Notes: generated by a model from the letters alone, not told the origin. Positions 7,952 to 18,118 are shown, numbered from the stretch's first letter. The stretch: DNA of 30,000 nt from Aquimarina sp. TRL1 (GCF_013365535.1 NZ_CP053590.1:1-30000), one strand, 5' to 3'. Program-made: numbers and translations.

Positions 7952-9400
7952 ATGAGCTCTAACGAAGTTTATGAGAAAGAACTTGCTTTTCAAGCTGACA
8001 GACGACGTGCAACCGTTACTTTTATTAAGACTGTCAGTGATTTATGGTATGACAATTCTATCGAATTAGTCCTTTTCCGTAATCAATTAATCAACAAAAA
8101 TGTTAGTGAGATCCTTAATCTCCACAAATACGCTGGTGAGTTTGTAGAAAAGCCTATTTCAATTTTTGATTCTGTAGAAATTGCTCAGGCAATTAAATTA
8201 ATGGACTTACCTCCTGCTAAATTAGATATCGGTAAACTAACCTACGAATATCATTTAGCTGAAAACGAATATGATTCTCCTACAAGTTTTGTAATGGCTA
8301 AATTGCAAAACGCAAAAAAATCAAAGAACATATCGCCTAAAGATGTCGTCCTTTATGGTTTTGGTAGAATCGGAAGATTAGTAGCCCGTGAATTAATGAC
8401 TAATACGGGAAAAGGAAATCAGCTTAGACTTAGAGCAATTGTTACTAGAGGAGCAATTACCGAAGAAGTCCTGGAAAAAAGAGCTTCTCTACTAAAAAGT
8501 GATTCCGTACACGGAGATTTTGCCGGTACTGTTGAAACAGATATCGACAACAAAGCCCTTATTATCAACGGAACTACGGTACATATAATAAGTGCTAACA
8601 ACCCGGAAGATATCAACTATACTGAATTCGGTATTAGTGAAGCACTTTTAATAGACAATACCGGTGCTTTTAGAGATAAGGAAGCATTAAGCAGACATTT
8701 ACAAGCTAATGGTATTGAAAAAGTATTGCTTACAGCTCCCGGAAAAGGAATCCCAAATATTGTACACGGAGTAAACCACAAGGATCACGATCCTGATAAT
8801 GTGCATATTTTTTCTGCTGCATCCTGTACAACCAATGCGATTACTCCGGTACTCCAAGCTATCGAAGAAAGCTTTGGTGTTGTAAACGGTCACCTGGAAA
8901 CAATCCACGCATATACTAATGACCAGAACTTAGTAGATAATATGCATAAGAAATACAGAAGAGGACGCGCTGCAGCATTAAACATGGTAATTACAGAAAC
9001 CGGAGCAGGTAAAGCTGTATCCAAAGCATTACCAAGTTTCGAAGGAAAGCTAACATCTAATGCCATTCGAGTTCCGGTACCTAATGGTTCATTAGCGATC
9101 CTTAACCTTAATCTGGAAAAAGAAACTACAAAAGAAGAACTCAATACTGTTCTAAAAAAATACGCCCTGGAAGGAAATCTGGTAGAGCAAATCAAATATT
9201 CTCTGGATAATGAATTAGTATCTAGTGATATTATAGGCTCATCTGCCCCTTCTATATTCGACAGCAACGCAACTATTGTAGATGCAAAAGGAAACAATGC
9301 TGTATTATACGTATGGTATGATAATGAATATGGGTATAGCCATCAGGTAATCAGACTTTCGAAGTACATTGCCAAAGTAAGACGTTTTACGTATTACTAA
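7952..9400 (+). CDS. gap: Glyceraldehyde-3-phosphate dehydrogenase, long form
   Basis: GAPDH oxidises glyceraldehyde 3-phosphate to 1,3-bisphosphoglycerate in glycolysis. The NAD(P)-binding start GFGRIGR occurs near residue 136 rather than near residue 10, so about 125 residues precede the standard fold. The catalytic Cys292 lies in AASCTTNA (usually ASCTTNC) and the base His319 in ETIHAYT, with the usual spacing of 27. The C-terminal YVWYDNEYGYSHQV is canonical. The total is 482 residues; I believe long forms of this type are common in Bacteroidota. The extension is mostly helical-looking and I recognise no domain in it. A weak -7-like TACTTTAG at 7909-7916 precedes the gene, and a strong terminator follows. 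The cofactor preference is not decided here. Confidence 0.95.
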   Translation: MSSNEVYEKELAFQADRRRATVTFIKTVSDLWYDNSIELVLFRNQLINKNVSEILNLHKYAGEFVEKPISIFDSVEIAQAIKLMDLPPAKLDIGKLTYEYHLAENEYDSPTSFVMAKLQNAKKSKNISPKDVVLYGFGRIGRLVARELMTNTGKGNQLRLRAIVTRGAITEEVLEKRASLLKSDSVHGDFAGTVETDIDNKALIINGTTVHIISANNPEDINYTEFGISEALLIDNTGAFRDKEALSRHLQANGIEKVLLTAPGKGIPNIVHGVNHKDHDPDNVHIFSAASCTTNAITPVLQAIEESFGVVNGHLETIHAYTNDQNLVDNMHKKYRRGRAAALNMVITETGAGKAVSKALPSFEGKLTSNAIRVPVPNGSLAILNLNLEKETTKEELNTVLKKYALEGNLVEQIKYSLDNELVSSDIIGSSAPSIFDSNATIVDAKGNNAVLYVWYDNEYGYSHQVIRLSKYIAKVRRFTYY

Positions 9401-9420
9401 CAGCTGCTTATTACAATACA

Positions 9421-9460
9421 AAAGTCGCTATAAGAACCCTTATAGCGACTTTACTTTTTC
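9421..9460 (+). terminator. Intrinsic terminator after gap
   Basis: AAAGTCGCTATAAG (9421-9434) and CTTATAGCGACTTT (9439-9452) form a perfect 14-bp stem with the loop AACC, followed by a T-rich tail. Confidence 0.94.
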
Positions 9461-9635
9461 TATTAAAATAACAAATTAGCATTGTATAAAATAGCTGTAA
9501 AAAAATAAATTCCTAAAAGTAATTATAACTCACTATATTTCGCCCATTAAAAAAGAAGACCATTTCTTTTAAAAAAAGCAACAATATCTTAGTATTTATT
9601 ATCGTTACTGTACAAATTAATAATAGACATACAAT

Positions 9636-10250
9636 ATGAATTTCCCTAACTATCTAATAGTTTTCATCTCTATCTTATCTTTTGGTTTTATCCAGGCTCA
9701 AGAGGACAAAATGACTGCAGCGCAAGCCTTAAAACAAGAAAATATTGAAAAACAATTTGATTATGTCATTTTAAAATCTGGAAAATTTCAGGATTATAAG
9801 GTAGTAAAGCGTTTTTGGCTTGATAAATTAAAGGCAAATACTATTGATTCCATCAACACATTAGAGTCAAAATTAACTGCGAGTAATCAGAACATAGAAA
9901 AGCAAAAAAACACAATAAAAGAGCTTCAGGAATCCTTAACCACCACCAATGAAAACCTAACTTCCGTTACTCAGGAAAAAGACAATATGAGTTTCATGGG
10001 GATGGATATGACCAAATCCAGCTACAAAACAACAATGTGGGCTATTGTTGGTCTTCTTATTGCTTTATTGGCTTTCTTTATTTTTAAATTTAAAAACAGT
10101 AACACTGTAACAGTACAGGCTAAAAAAGCATTGGCTGAAATAGAGGTTGAATTTGAAGATCACCGCAGAAGAGCTTTGGAAAGAGAACAAAAAGTAATGA
10201 GAAAATTACAGGACGAGATCAACAAACAAAGAAAAGCCGGTACAAAATAA
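9636..10250 (+). CDS. Exported coiled-coil protein with one transmembrane helix, upstream of trmD
   Basis: I do not recognise a catalytic domain in this 204-residue protein. A signal peptide ends around residues 20-22 (GFIQAQE). Residues about 60-115 are coiled-coil-like with many Lys, Glu, Asn and Gln. A single transmembrane helix lies at about 131-150 (MWAIVGLLIALLAFFIFKF). The C-terminal 50 residues are a highly charged helix rich in Glu, Arg and Lys, predicted to face the cytoplasm. It lies 66 bases upstream of trmD. As I recall, homologs in flavobacteria are often mislabelled tRNA (guanine-N1)-methyltransferase because of this adjacency. Nothing in the sequence supports a methyltransferase. 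Function is unknown; a membrane scaffold is conceivable. Confidence 0.8.
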   Translation: MNFPNYLIVFISILSFGFIQAQEDKMTAAQALKQENIEKQFDYVILKSGKFQDYKVVKRFWLDKLKANTIDSINTLESKLTASNQNIEKQKNTIKELQESLTTTNENLTSVTQEKDNMSFMGMDMTKSSYKTTMWAIVGLLIALLAFFIFKFKNSNTVTVQAKKALAEIEVEFEDHRRRALEREQKVMRKLQDEINKQRKAGTK

Positions 10251-10281
10251 ATATTCTTTAGAATTTAAGTGTTATTCTTCG

Positions 10282-10289
10282 CATCTTTG
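10282..10289 (+). promoter_or_regulatory. Possible -7 box of trmD
   Basis: CATCTTTG followed by CAGC resembles the Bacteroidota TAnnTTTG box with one mismatch at the first base. It lies 27 bases before the trmD ATG. The upstream box is weak (TTTAG at 10257-10261). Confidence 0.3.
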
Positions 10290-10316
10290 CAGCATTGACT
10301 GAATCAATACATAAGA

Positions 10317-11000
10317 ATGCGTATAGATATTATTACTGTAGTTCCTGAAATTTTAAAAAGTCCTTTTGAAGCTTCTATCATGAAGCGATCCATCGAAAAA
10401 GGATTAGTAGAAGTACACTTGCATAATCTCAGGGATTACGTTACCGATAATTATAGACAGGTAGATGACTACCAATATGGCGGAGGAGCAGGTATGGTAA
10501 TGATGATTGAGCCTATTGATAAGTGCATCTCCAAACTTCGGTCAGAACGTTCCTATGACGAAATTATCTATATGACTCCGGATGGGGAAACCCTGCAGCA
10601 GGGTACTGCTAATTACTTGTCATTAAAGAAAAATCTAATTATTCTCTGCGGGCACTATAAAGGAGTAGATCAAAGAGTAAGAGATCATTTTATCACCAAA
10701 GAAATTTCTGTAGGTGATTATGTCCTTTCTGGAGGAGAATTAGGAGCCCTGATCCTATGTGATGCAATCATACGGCTTATACCAGGGGTATTAGGAAACG
10801 AAACATCTGCCCTAACTGATTCATTCCAGGACAACCTTTTAGCCCCGCCTATCTATACCAGACCAGCAGAATATAAAGGATGGAAAGTTCCAGAAGTTTT
10901 GACTTCAGGAAATTTTCCCAAAATAGAAGCATGGAGAGAGGAGCAAGCTTTTCTGAGAACTAAAGAAAGACGTCCAGACTTATTAGACACTGACAATTAA
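10317..11000 (+). CDS. trmD: tRNA (guanine-N1)-methyltransferase TrmD
   Basis: TrmD is a SPOUT-fold enzyme that makes m1G37 in tRNAs and so prevents +1 frameshifting. The N-terminal FP-like segment [10 protein letters not shown], the loop [13 protein letters not shown], the SAM-knot segment [12 protein letters not shown] and the sequence [15 protein letters not shown] are all diagnostic. The following region retains the aspartate in ALTDSF, the position of the catalytic Asp. Its 227 residues match the family. The neighbour rplS follows after 116 bases, as in the common trmD-rplS order, though rplS has its own promoter here. rimM and rpsP, the usual upstream partners, are not adjacent. Confidence 0.97.
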   Translation: MRIDIITVVPEILKSPFEASIMKRSIEKGLVEVHLHNLRDYVTDNYRQVDDYQYGGGAGMVMMIEPIDKCISKLRSERSYDEIIYMTPDGETLQQGTANYLSLKKNLIILCGHYKGVDQRVRDHFITKEISVGDYVLSGGELGALILCDAIIRLIPGVLGNETSALTDSFQDNLLAPPIYTRPAEYKGWKVPEVLTSGNFPKIEAWREEQAFLRTKERRPDLLDTDN

Positions 11001-11013
11001 ACCCATAAAATAG

Positions 11014-11043
11014 TTGCATATATTTAAATAATACTTATTTTTG
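11014..11043 (+). promoter_or_regulatory. Promoter of rplS
   Basis: TTG at 11014-11016 and the perfect -7 box TATTTTTG at 11036-11043 are 19 bases apart. Transcription would start near 11050 and give a leader of about 65 bases. This is one of the clearest Bacteroidota-type promoters in the window. Confidence 0.65.
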
Positions 11044-11116
11044 CAACCGATTTAGGGTAACCTCTGGCGAAAATCGTGAATGTTGCTTTAATAAAATCAT
11101 CGTAAACTACATCAAA

Positions 11117-11467
11117 ATGACAGATTTAGTAAAATTTGTACAAGACGAATTTGTTACAAAAAAAGATTTTCCAGAATTTTCAGCAGGAGATACAATTACT
11201 GTATACTATGAAATTAAAGAAGGAAACAAAACACGTACACAGTTCTTTAGAGGAGTTGTAATCCAAAGAAGAGGATCTGGTGCTACTGAAACTTTCACCA
11301 TCAGAAAAATGTCTGGAACTGTGGGAGTTGAACGTATTTTCCCAGTTAACTTACCTGCATTGCAAAAAATTGAAGTTAACAAAAGAGGTAAAGTTCGTAG
11401 AGCTCGTATTTTCTACTTCAGAGAACTTACAGGAAAGAAAGCTCGTATCAAAGAGAAAAGAAACTAA
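11117..11467 (+). CDS. rplS: 50S ribosomal protein L19
   Basis: L19 lies at the 30S-50S interface of the ribosome. Recognisable segments are FSAGDTITVYYEIKEGNKTRTQ, FRGVVIQRRGSG, TFTIRKMSGTVGVERIFP and the basic KRGKVRRARIFYFRELTGKKARIKEK tail. Its 116 residues match L19. It follows trmD in the same orientation with its own strong promoter, and a perfect terminator hairpin follows 23 bases after the stop. Confidence 0.97.
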   Translation: MTDLVKFVQDEFVTKKDFPEFSAGDTITVYYEIKEGNKTRTQFFRGVVIQRRGSGATETFTIRKMSGTVGVERIFPVNLPALQKIEVNKRGKVRRARIFYFRELTGKKARIKEKRN

Positions 11468-11490
11468 TAAAAGATATTTCTTTTACACCC

Positions 11491-11519
11491 AAAGAGACTG
11501 TAATACAGTCTCTTTTTTT
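11491..11519 (+). terminator. Intrinsic terminator after rplS
   Basis: AAAGAGACTGT (11491-11501) pairs perfectly with ACAGTCTCTTT (11505-11515) around a 3-base loop and runs into a T-tract. Confidence 0.94.
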
Positions 11520-11579
11520 ATGAACAAAAGTTAATAACCGAAGTTCATAACAGGTTGATAAATAAAAAGTTACCTTCCG

Positions 11580-11611
11580 TTGTCTAATTACTTCCCTTTT
11601 TCTACTTTTAG
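11580..11611 (+). promoter_or_regulatory. Possible promoter of the decayed gene
   Basis: TTG at 11580-11582 and TACTTTTA(G) at 11603-11610 are 20 bases apart, one mismatch from TAnnTTTG. An ATG follows at 11634 at a plausible leader distance. Confidence 0.32.
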
Positions 11612-11633
11612 TATATAATTATAACTACAAGAA

Positions 11634-12257
11634 ATGACACAAGGATTTTCTGTAGATAATTTATCGCTCTTTGAGAACGTGAAAAACTACAATTTGGACA
11701 ATCAGTACATAATTCGCATAAAGTTATTTCTCTGAGTACATCCTTGAAATAATTTTGTATTTACATTTATTTTGATTTGAGTAAACCTTTCTACAAACCC
11801 AGATCTAATATTTAGCATTCTGTAAATCTTTATATCGGGACAAAAGAAGGTTTGTTGTATGGGAAATATCAGATTAAAGTGTATTTAAAAAATCATTTCG
11901 AAATGAAATTCAAAGGAAAAAATTCAGCAATAGTACATGATTGGCAACAAGAAGCTGGCGCTATTTTATTAAGTAAACACCTTTAAGGAAACTTACGGGA
12001 TACTTATGAGAAGGAAATTGTATTCTGAAGAAATTTCGGCGTATTAAAGCCTCATTTGATGAGGCAACTTCAATATATAGACCACTAGCTAAAAAAGTAA
12101 TCTCATATACAATACTTTATCACGATCAATGTCGTAGTTTTATATAGTCAAATCCTTATTTGAATGACATAAACGTGCTCAAAAAACGAGGAAATTGGAT
12201 TCCTTATATACTCCTTTTAGATAAAAGGTGCACAAATAGGAGTGTTAATTTCCAAAC
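11634..12257 (+). pseudogene. Probable decayed gene of unknown function
   Basis: This stretch sits between a promoter-like sequence (11580-11611) and a terminator hairpin (12258-12298), yet no frame stays open. From the ATG at 11634, 33 codons are read before a stop. In another frame, 57 codons (about 11814-11986) include KEGLLYGKYQIKVYLKNHF and end in GAILLSKHL. In a further frame, from about 12022, fragments such as ASFDEATSIYRPLAKKVISY and INVLKKRGNWIPYILLLDK are interrupted by a stop. This looks like one frame-shifted coding sequence of about 600 bases. I cannot identify the ancestral protein. The last fragment faintly recalls the ends of transposases, but that is not enough to call an insertion sequence. 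It could also be non-coding. Confidence 0.35.
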
Positions 12258-12298
12258 AAAAGCCATATCGAAATTTGTATATTTTGATATGGCTTTTT
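12258..12298 (+). terminator. Terminator-like hairpin
   Basis: AAAAGCCATATC (12258-12269) and GATATGGCTTTT (12286-12297) are perfect 12-base complementary arms with a 16-base loop, ending in a T-run. No intact gene precedes it for 790 bases, which suggests a lost gene or an untranslated transcript. Confidence 0.7.
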
Positions 12299-12501
12299 AA
12301 TACTAACAAAAGAGATTCATTCCTATCTTGTTTTACTAAAAAAACACATTTTCATTATTCTCAAAAAAGAAGCCAGATTTCTTACATTTTTTGAAGTAAC
12401 GAAAATCTAGCCCCTATCCTATTTTCAATATCACAAAACAATACTTTTTTTACTTTTCATCTACAATCAGTAATCAAAACTTAACATAAAACTACCGTTT
12501 C
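12299..12501. other. AT-rich spacer with no recognised feature
   Basis: There is no open frame of note and no strong hairpin between the terminator at 12298 and the icd promoter at 12502. I see nothing further in it. Confidence 0.6.
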
Positions 12502-12530
12502 TTTGGGTTGGAATTGCCTGTCTAGATTTG
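12502..12530 (+). promoter_or_regulatory. Promoter of icd
   Basis: TTTG at 12502-12505 and a perfect -7 box TAGATTTG at 12523-12530 are 17 bases apart. Transcription would start near 12537, giving a long leader of about 180 bases. That leader contains a small perfect hairpin, CTGCTT (12574-12579) with AAGCAG (12584-12589). Confidence 0.6.
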
Positions 12531-12651
12531 TATATTCGCCTTCGGAAAATTTTAATGTTGAGCAATATATCTGCTGCTTACAAAAGCAGTATTACATCAG
12601 GTACACCCTTTACTGCCGAAAACTGAATTTTCTAAGGATTATAAAATATAA

Positions 12652-14943
<2,292 letters not shown>

Positions 14944-14966
14944 GTATTTATAAAGCACTCAATATC

Positions 14967-14999
14967 AAACCTGTTCTGTATAGAGCAGGTTTTTTTTTA
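14967..14999 (+). terminator. Intrinsic terminator after icd
   Basis: AAACCTGTTCT (14967-14977) pairs with AGAGCAGGTTT (14982-14992), 11 bp including one G-U pair, with the loop GTAT, followed by a long T-run. Confidence 0.92.
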
Positions 15000-15027
15000 C
15001 CTTTTTTTATTTTTTTTCTTCTTATGT

Positions 15028-15054
15028 GCAACCCTTTTCTTTTTTGGTTGTCAA
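15028..15054 (+). promoter_or_regulatory. Possible ECF-type promoter of the sigma operon
   Basis: GCAACC (15028-15033) and TTGTCAA (15049-15055) are 15 bases apart, resembling the AAC / GTC layout of ECF sigma promoters, while no TAnnTTTG box is seen here. CAACC and GGTTG within it also form inverted 5-base arms. This would fit autoregulation by the downstream sigma factor, which is an inference. Confidence 0.33.
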
Positions 15055-15088
15055 TAGAAATAAACATTAAAAGTTTCAAAAAGAATAA

Positions 15089-15631
15089 TTGGAAACTAAC
15101 ATTCTATATACCCATAAAGAACTGGTTGAGAAAAGCAAGTCCGGTGACAGGAATTCGCAATATCAATTATACAAGCTATATGTAGATGCGATGTATAATA
15201 TCAGTATGCGTATGTTGAATATAAAAGAAGATGCAGAAGATGTTACCCAAGAAAGTTTTATAGAAGCTTTTAAGAATCTTGAAAAATTCAGATATGAAAG
15301 CACTTTTGGTTCCTGGCTAAAACGAATTGTCATTAACAAAAGTATAAATCATCTAAAGTTAAAACGAGTACCTATTGTTTCCATAGCGCCAAATGAATTT
15401 CATTTGACATCAGAAACGACCGAATATGATATTGATATGCTGGATGTTGAAAAAATAAAAAAAGGGATCTCTATGCTTCCTGATGGATATAGGCAAATAA
15501 TCAACCTATACCTAATAGAAGGATATGATCATGTCGAAATTGGTGAAATACTGACTATTTCCACCTCAACATCTAAATCACAATATCACAGAGCCAAGAA
15601 AAAATTAGTTGCGATAATTAAAACATTATGA
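15089..15631 (+). CDS. RNA polymerase ECF-type sigma factor
   Basis: This 180-residue sigma-70 family protein directs RNA polymerase to alternative promoters. Region 2 spans about 24-90 with YQLYKLYVDAMYNISMRML, EDAEDVTQESFIEAF and the -10 recognition helix FGSWLKRIVINKSINHLK. Region 4 spans about 128-175 with LPDGYRQIINLYLIEGYDHVEIGEIL and then a serine/threonine-rich recognition helix. The start is a TTG at 15089: a stop codon lies in frame 3 bases upstream and the first in-frame ATG would delete part of region 2. It overlaps the next gene by 4 bases (ATGA), the usual coupling of a sigma factor with its regulator. Confidence 0.92.
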   Translation: METNILYTHKELVEKSKSGDRNSQYQLYKLYVDAMYNISMRMLNIKEDAEDVTQESFIEAFKNLEKFRYESTFGSWLKRIVINKSINHLKLKRVPIVSIAPNEFHLTSETTEYDIDMLDVEKIKKGISMLPDGYRQIINLYLIEGYDHVEIGEILTISTSTSKSQYHRAKKKLVAIIKTL

Positions 15632-16176
15632 TGGACGATTTTGAAAAATACATCTCTCAAAACAGAGATAAATTCGACACTTATCATACTAATCATGATA
15701 CCATGTGGAATGCTATTTCATCTGAATTGGATGCTTCCGCTTCTAAAAAACGATCATGGTATCAATATCCTGTTTTGAAAATAGCTGCCAGTATCATTAT
15801 AATAGCAGGAGTGTTTTCAATCATTAGTTTAATGATAAATAACCCCACGGGCACTTCTGATCAATCCATGGCTAATCAAGAGTTATTAGATATTGATCAA
15901 TACTACCAGAGATTGGTTTCTAATCAAGTAGCACGCATCCAAAACAACCCCAAATTACTCCCTTCAGATAAGGAAGAGTTTTTAATCTTTATGGATGAAC
16001 TCGATAAAGAGTATGACCTCTTAAAAATAGAGATGAGAAAAAATCTGAATAATGAACGTATTCTAGAAGCTATTGTCAAGAACTATAAAAAAAGAATTGA
16101 ATTAATAGAAAATTTATTAAATCAAATAAATACTGCTAAAAAATTAAAGAATGATGAGGAAGGATATATTCTATAA
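15628..16176 (+). CDS. Putative anti-sigma factor, single-pass membrane protein
   Basis: I recognise no named domain in this 182-residue protein, and the call rests on position and topology. An N-terminal soluble part of about 43 residues would face the cytoplasm (FEKYISQNRDKFDTY). One transmembrane helix lies at about 50-70 (LKIAASIIIIAGVFSIISLMI), and the remaining 110 residues form a charged, helical extracytoplasmic part. This is the layout of membrane anti-sigma factors. It starts within the sigma gene stop (ATGA), so translation is coupled. No zinc-binding HxxxCxxC motif is present, so it is not a ZAS-type anti-sigma factor. Its end overlaps the next gene by 26 bases. Confidence 0.6.
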   Translation: MMDDFEKYISQNRDKFDTYHTNHDTMWNAISSELDASASKKRSWYQYPVLKIAASIIIIAGVFSIISLMINNPTGTSDQSMANQELLDIDQYYQRLVSNQVARIQNNPKLLPSDKEEFLIFMDELDKEYDLLKIEMRKNLNNERILEAIVKNYKKRIELIENLLNQINTAKKLKNDEEGYIL

Positions 16177-17242
16177 ATACATTTTTATCCTGATTTGTAT
16201 TTGGATGCCTACTACTGCCTTTGCTCAAGAAAAAATAAGCAAAAAAGTAGAAAAAGAGCAGTTCATGACAAATGCAGGAGAAATAAGCATCAATAATAAG
16301 TACGGAGACATCATCATTAACGGATGGGATAAAAACTCTGTAAAGATCACTATAGACATTCAGGTTACACATAAGAAAAAAGAAAATGCTCAGGAGCTCA
16401 TTGACCGGATTGAGCCCATTTTCAAAACCGCGAATGATTTTATGAGTATAACCTCAGAAATACGAGACAAAAGCAGTAGTTTATTCTCTCAATATTTCAA
16501 AAAAGCAGCCCCTTTCGACAGAGATAAAACTAATATTGAGATTAATTACACCATTAATCTCCCTGTAAATACTGAAGTTGAAATTTCTAATAAATATGGA
16601 GATATTATTATAAGTGACTGGACCGGAAAATTAAAAGCCAATGTCAAACATGGAGATATGTGGATCAATGAACATTTGACCAATGCCAATATTGAGGTCA
16701 ACTTTGGAAAACTAAAAACGAAAAATATCACATATGGTAATATTATGCTAAAAAACGGAGCGCTCACGCTTCAAGAGTCCAAAAATCTACGACTAAAAAG
16801 TGCCGGATCTAAAATTAATATTGCATCTGTTACCACACTGGAAATAGTTTCGAGCAAAGATATTATCGATATCCAAAAAGCCACACATATCACAGGAGAT
16901 TTAAAATACTCAGAAACACATATATCATTATTAGCCAGTCATATCAACACAACGATGAAGGTAGCTGATTTTCGGATTGCAAAAATAGATACCCCAAGTC
17001 CCAACATTGATATTAATCAGGAATCTTCAGAAATCAATATAAATGTCAATGGAACCTCTTTTAATTTTGAAGCCACCCTGGAGCAAGGTTTACTAAGAGT
17101 TCCTACATCATTCAGTGATATAAATACCCATGTAATTGATAAGGGAAAACGAATACGAACCATCAAAGCTTCCTATGGAGATATCCGAAAAGGGCAAACC
17201 ACTATTACAGGAAAAAAAGGCATCATTATATTATCAGAATAA
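16151..17242 (+). CDS. Exported DUF4097-like beta-repeat protein
   Basis: A signal peptide ends at about residue 25 (PTTAFAQE). The rest is beta-strand repeats with little catalytic character, as in DUF4097/adhesin-type domains that often accompany sigma/anti-sigma operons. A nearly identical segment, NKYGDIII, occurs at residues 49-56 and again at 147-154, and a related SYGDI segment lies near the C-terminus, showing internal repetition of a right-handed beta-solenoid type. Residues of the middle part form a run of short alternating strands. It overlaps the anti-sigma gene by 26 bases and precedes a beta-barrel gene, so it is probably an envelope-surface target of the same sigma factor. Molecular function is unknown. 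Confidence 0.68.
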   Translation: MMRKDIFYKYIFILICIWMPTTAFAQEKISKKVEKEQFMTNAGEISINNKYGDIIINGWDKNSVKITIDIQVTHKKKENAQELIDRIEPIFKTANDFMSITSEIRDKSSSLFSQYFKKAAPFDRDKTNIEINYTINLPVNTEVEISNKYGDIIISDWTGKLKANVKHGDMWINEHLTNANIEVNFGKLKTKNITYGNIMLKNGALTLQESKNLRLKSAGSKINIASVTTLEIVSSKDIIDIQKATHITGDLKYSETHISLLASHINTTMKVADFRIAKIDTPSPNIDINQESSEININVNGTSFNFEATLEQGLLRVPTSFSDINTHVIDKGKRIRTIKASYGDIRKGQTTITGKKGIIILSE

Positions 17243-17289
17243 AAAACACTTTTACAACAAAAAATTCATCAATCAATAAAAACAACTCC

Positions 17290-17970
17290 ATGAAAACCCA
17301 TCCAATACCAATTATCTTCTTCCTTATAATACAACTATCAGGTATCATAGCCCAGGAAAAAAACAACGATTATATAGAATTTAACGATCGAAAAAACATT
17401 GTACATGGAATCTATCTTGGGATCAATACCGGATACGGAAAAATCGATCGTAGAAACACTATAAACGCAGGAATAAAACTAGCATATGTAGCAAATAGAA
17501 AGTTTGAATACGGAATTGCTGCAAAGTTTTTTTACTCTGATCAAACTTCCGCAGATAATATTTCTTCTAATGATATAAGCAGTACTACAGGAGACGTAGT
17601 AGGAACATATGGAGGAGTTCATTTAGAACCCATACTCTTTTCCAAATCGAAAATCAATGTATCATTCCCTATTCTAATCGGTCCTGGAGTAGTAGCATAT
17701 ATAGAAGAATCTTCTTCGAATAAAGGAGAGCATGAAGCGACAACGTCAGATCAGGTTTTTGTTGTGGAACCGGGAGTTAATATACTATTCAATTTTTCGA
17801 GATATGTACAAATAGAAGCTGGAGCTAAATACCGTTTCTCCAGTAAGTTTACTATTCATCCTGATGCTATTACCCGTATCAACGGGTATTCTATAGATCT
17901 TGGAATAAAAATTGGAGTCTTTAATCTAGGTAGAAACCGTTATAAAAAAAAGCTCTCTAATGAATCGTAA
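17290..17970 (+). CDS. Outer-membrane beta-barrel protein
   Basis: This 226-residue exported protein has a signal peptide ending around residue 22 (SGIIAQE). The mature part alternates hydrophobic and polar residues in strands ending in aromatic residues (GIYLGINTGYGKIDRR, FEYGIAAKFFYSDQ, YVQIEAGAKYRFSS, GYSIDLGIKIGVFNLG). This pattern is typical of small 8-stranded OmpW/OmpA-like barrels. It lies 47 bases after the DUF4097-like gene and appears to be the last full gene of the sigma operon. A specific transport role cannot be assigned. Confidence 0.72.
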   Translation: MKTHPIPIIFFLIIQLSGIIAQEKNNDYIEFNDRKNIVHGIYLGINTGYGKIDRRNTINAGIKLAYVANRKFEYGIAAKFFYSDQTSADNISSNDISSTTGDVVGTYGGVHLEPILFSKSKINVSFPILIGPGVVAYIEESSSNKGEHEATTSDQVFVVEPGVNILFNFSRYVQIEAGAKYRFSSKFTIHPDAITRINGYSIDLGIKIGVFNLGRNRYKKKLSNES

Positions 17971-18106
17971 TACAAAAGACAATCTCCCCATACAAACCAT
18001 CTATGTATATGTTCAGAATTCCAAAATATATCTGAGCCATACACATCAACCATTCAGTAAGAAAATGCTGAATCAAAAACAAATAAACCCTTTGGTTAGC
18101 ACCTAA
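17960..18106 (+). CDS. Possible small protein, 48 residues
   Basis: An open frame starts at the ATG 17960, overlaps the beta-barrel gene by 11 bases, fills nearly the whole gap and ends 12 bases before the next gene. The product (MNRNTKDNLPIQTIYVYVQ and so on) is polar, with no signal peptide or membrane helix, and I recognise no family. The tight fit in the gap is suggestive, but a frame of this length can arise by chance. Confidence 0.22.
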   Translation: MNRNTKDNLPIQTIYVYVQNSKIYLSHTHQPFSKKMLNQKQINPLVST

Positions 18107-18118
18107 AAGAAAACAATT

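Noticed and set aside
8890..9297. A 135-residue open frame antisense to gap.
   Set aside because: It is a shadow of the GAPDH coding sequence with no start signal or family resemblance.
11280..11534. An open frame overlapping rplS in another phase.
   Set aside because: It runs through the rplS terminator hairpin and is a frame shadow of L19.
12150..12250. A fragment (INVLKKRGNWIPY) faintly like a mariner/IS630 transposase motif.
   Set aside because: There is no catalytic triad, no terminal inverted repeats and no target duplication, and the match is short, so a mobile element is not supported.
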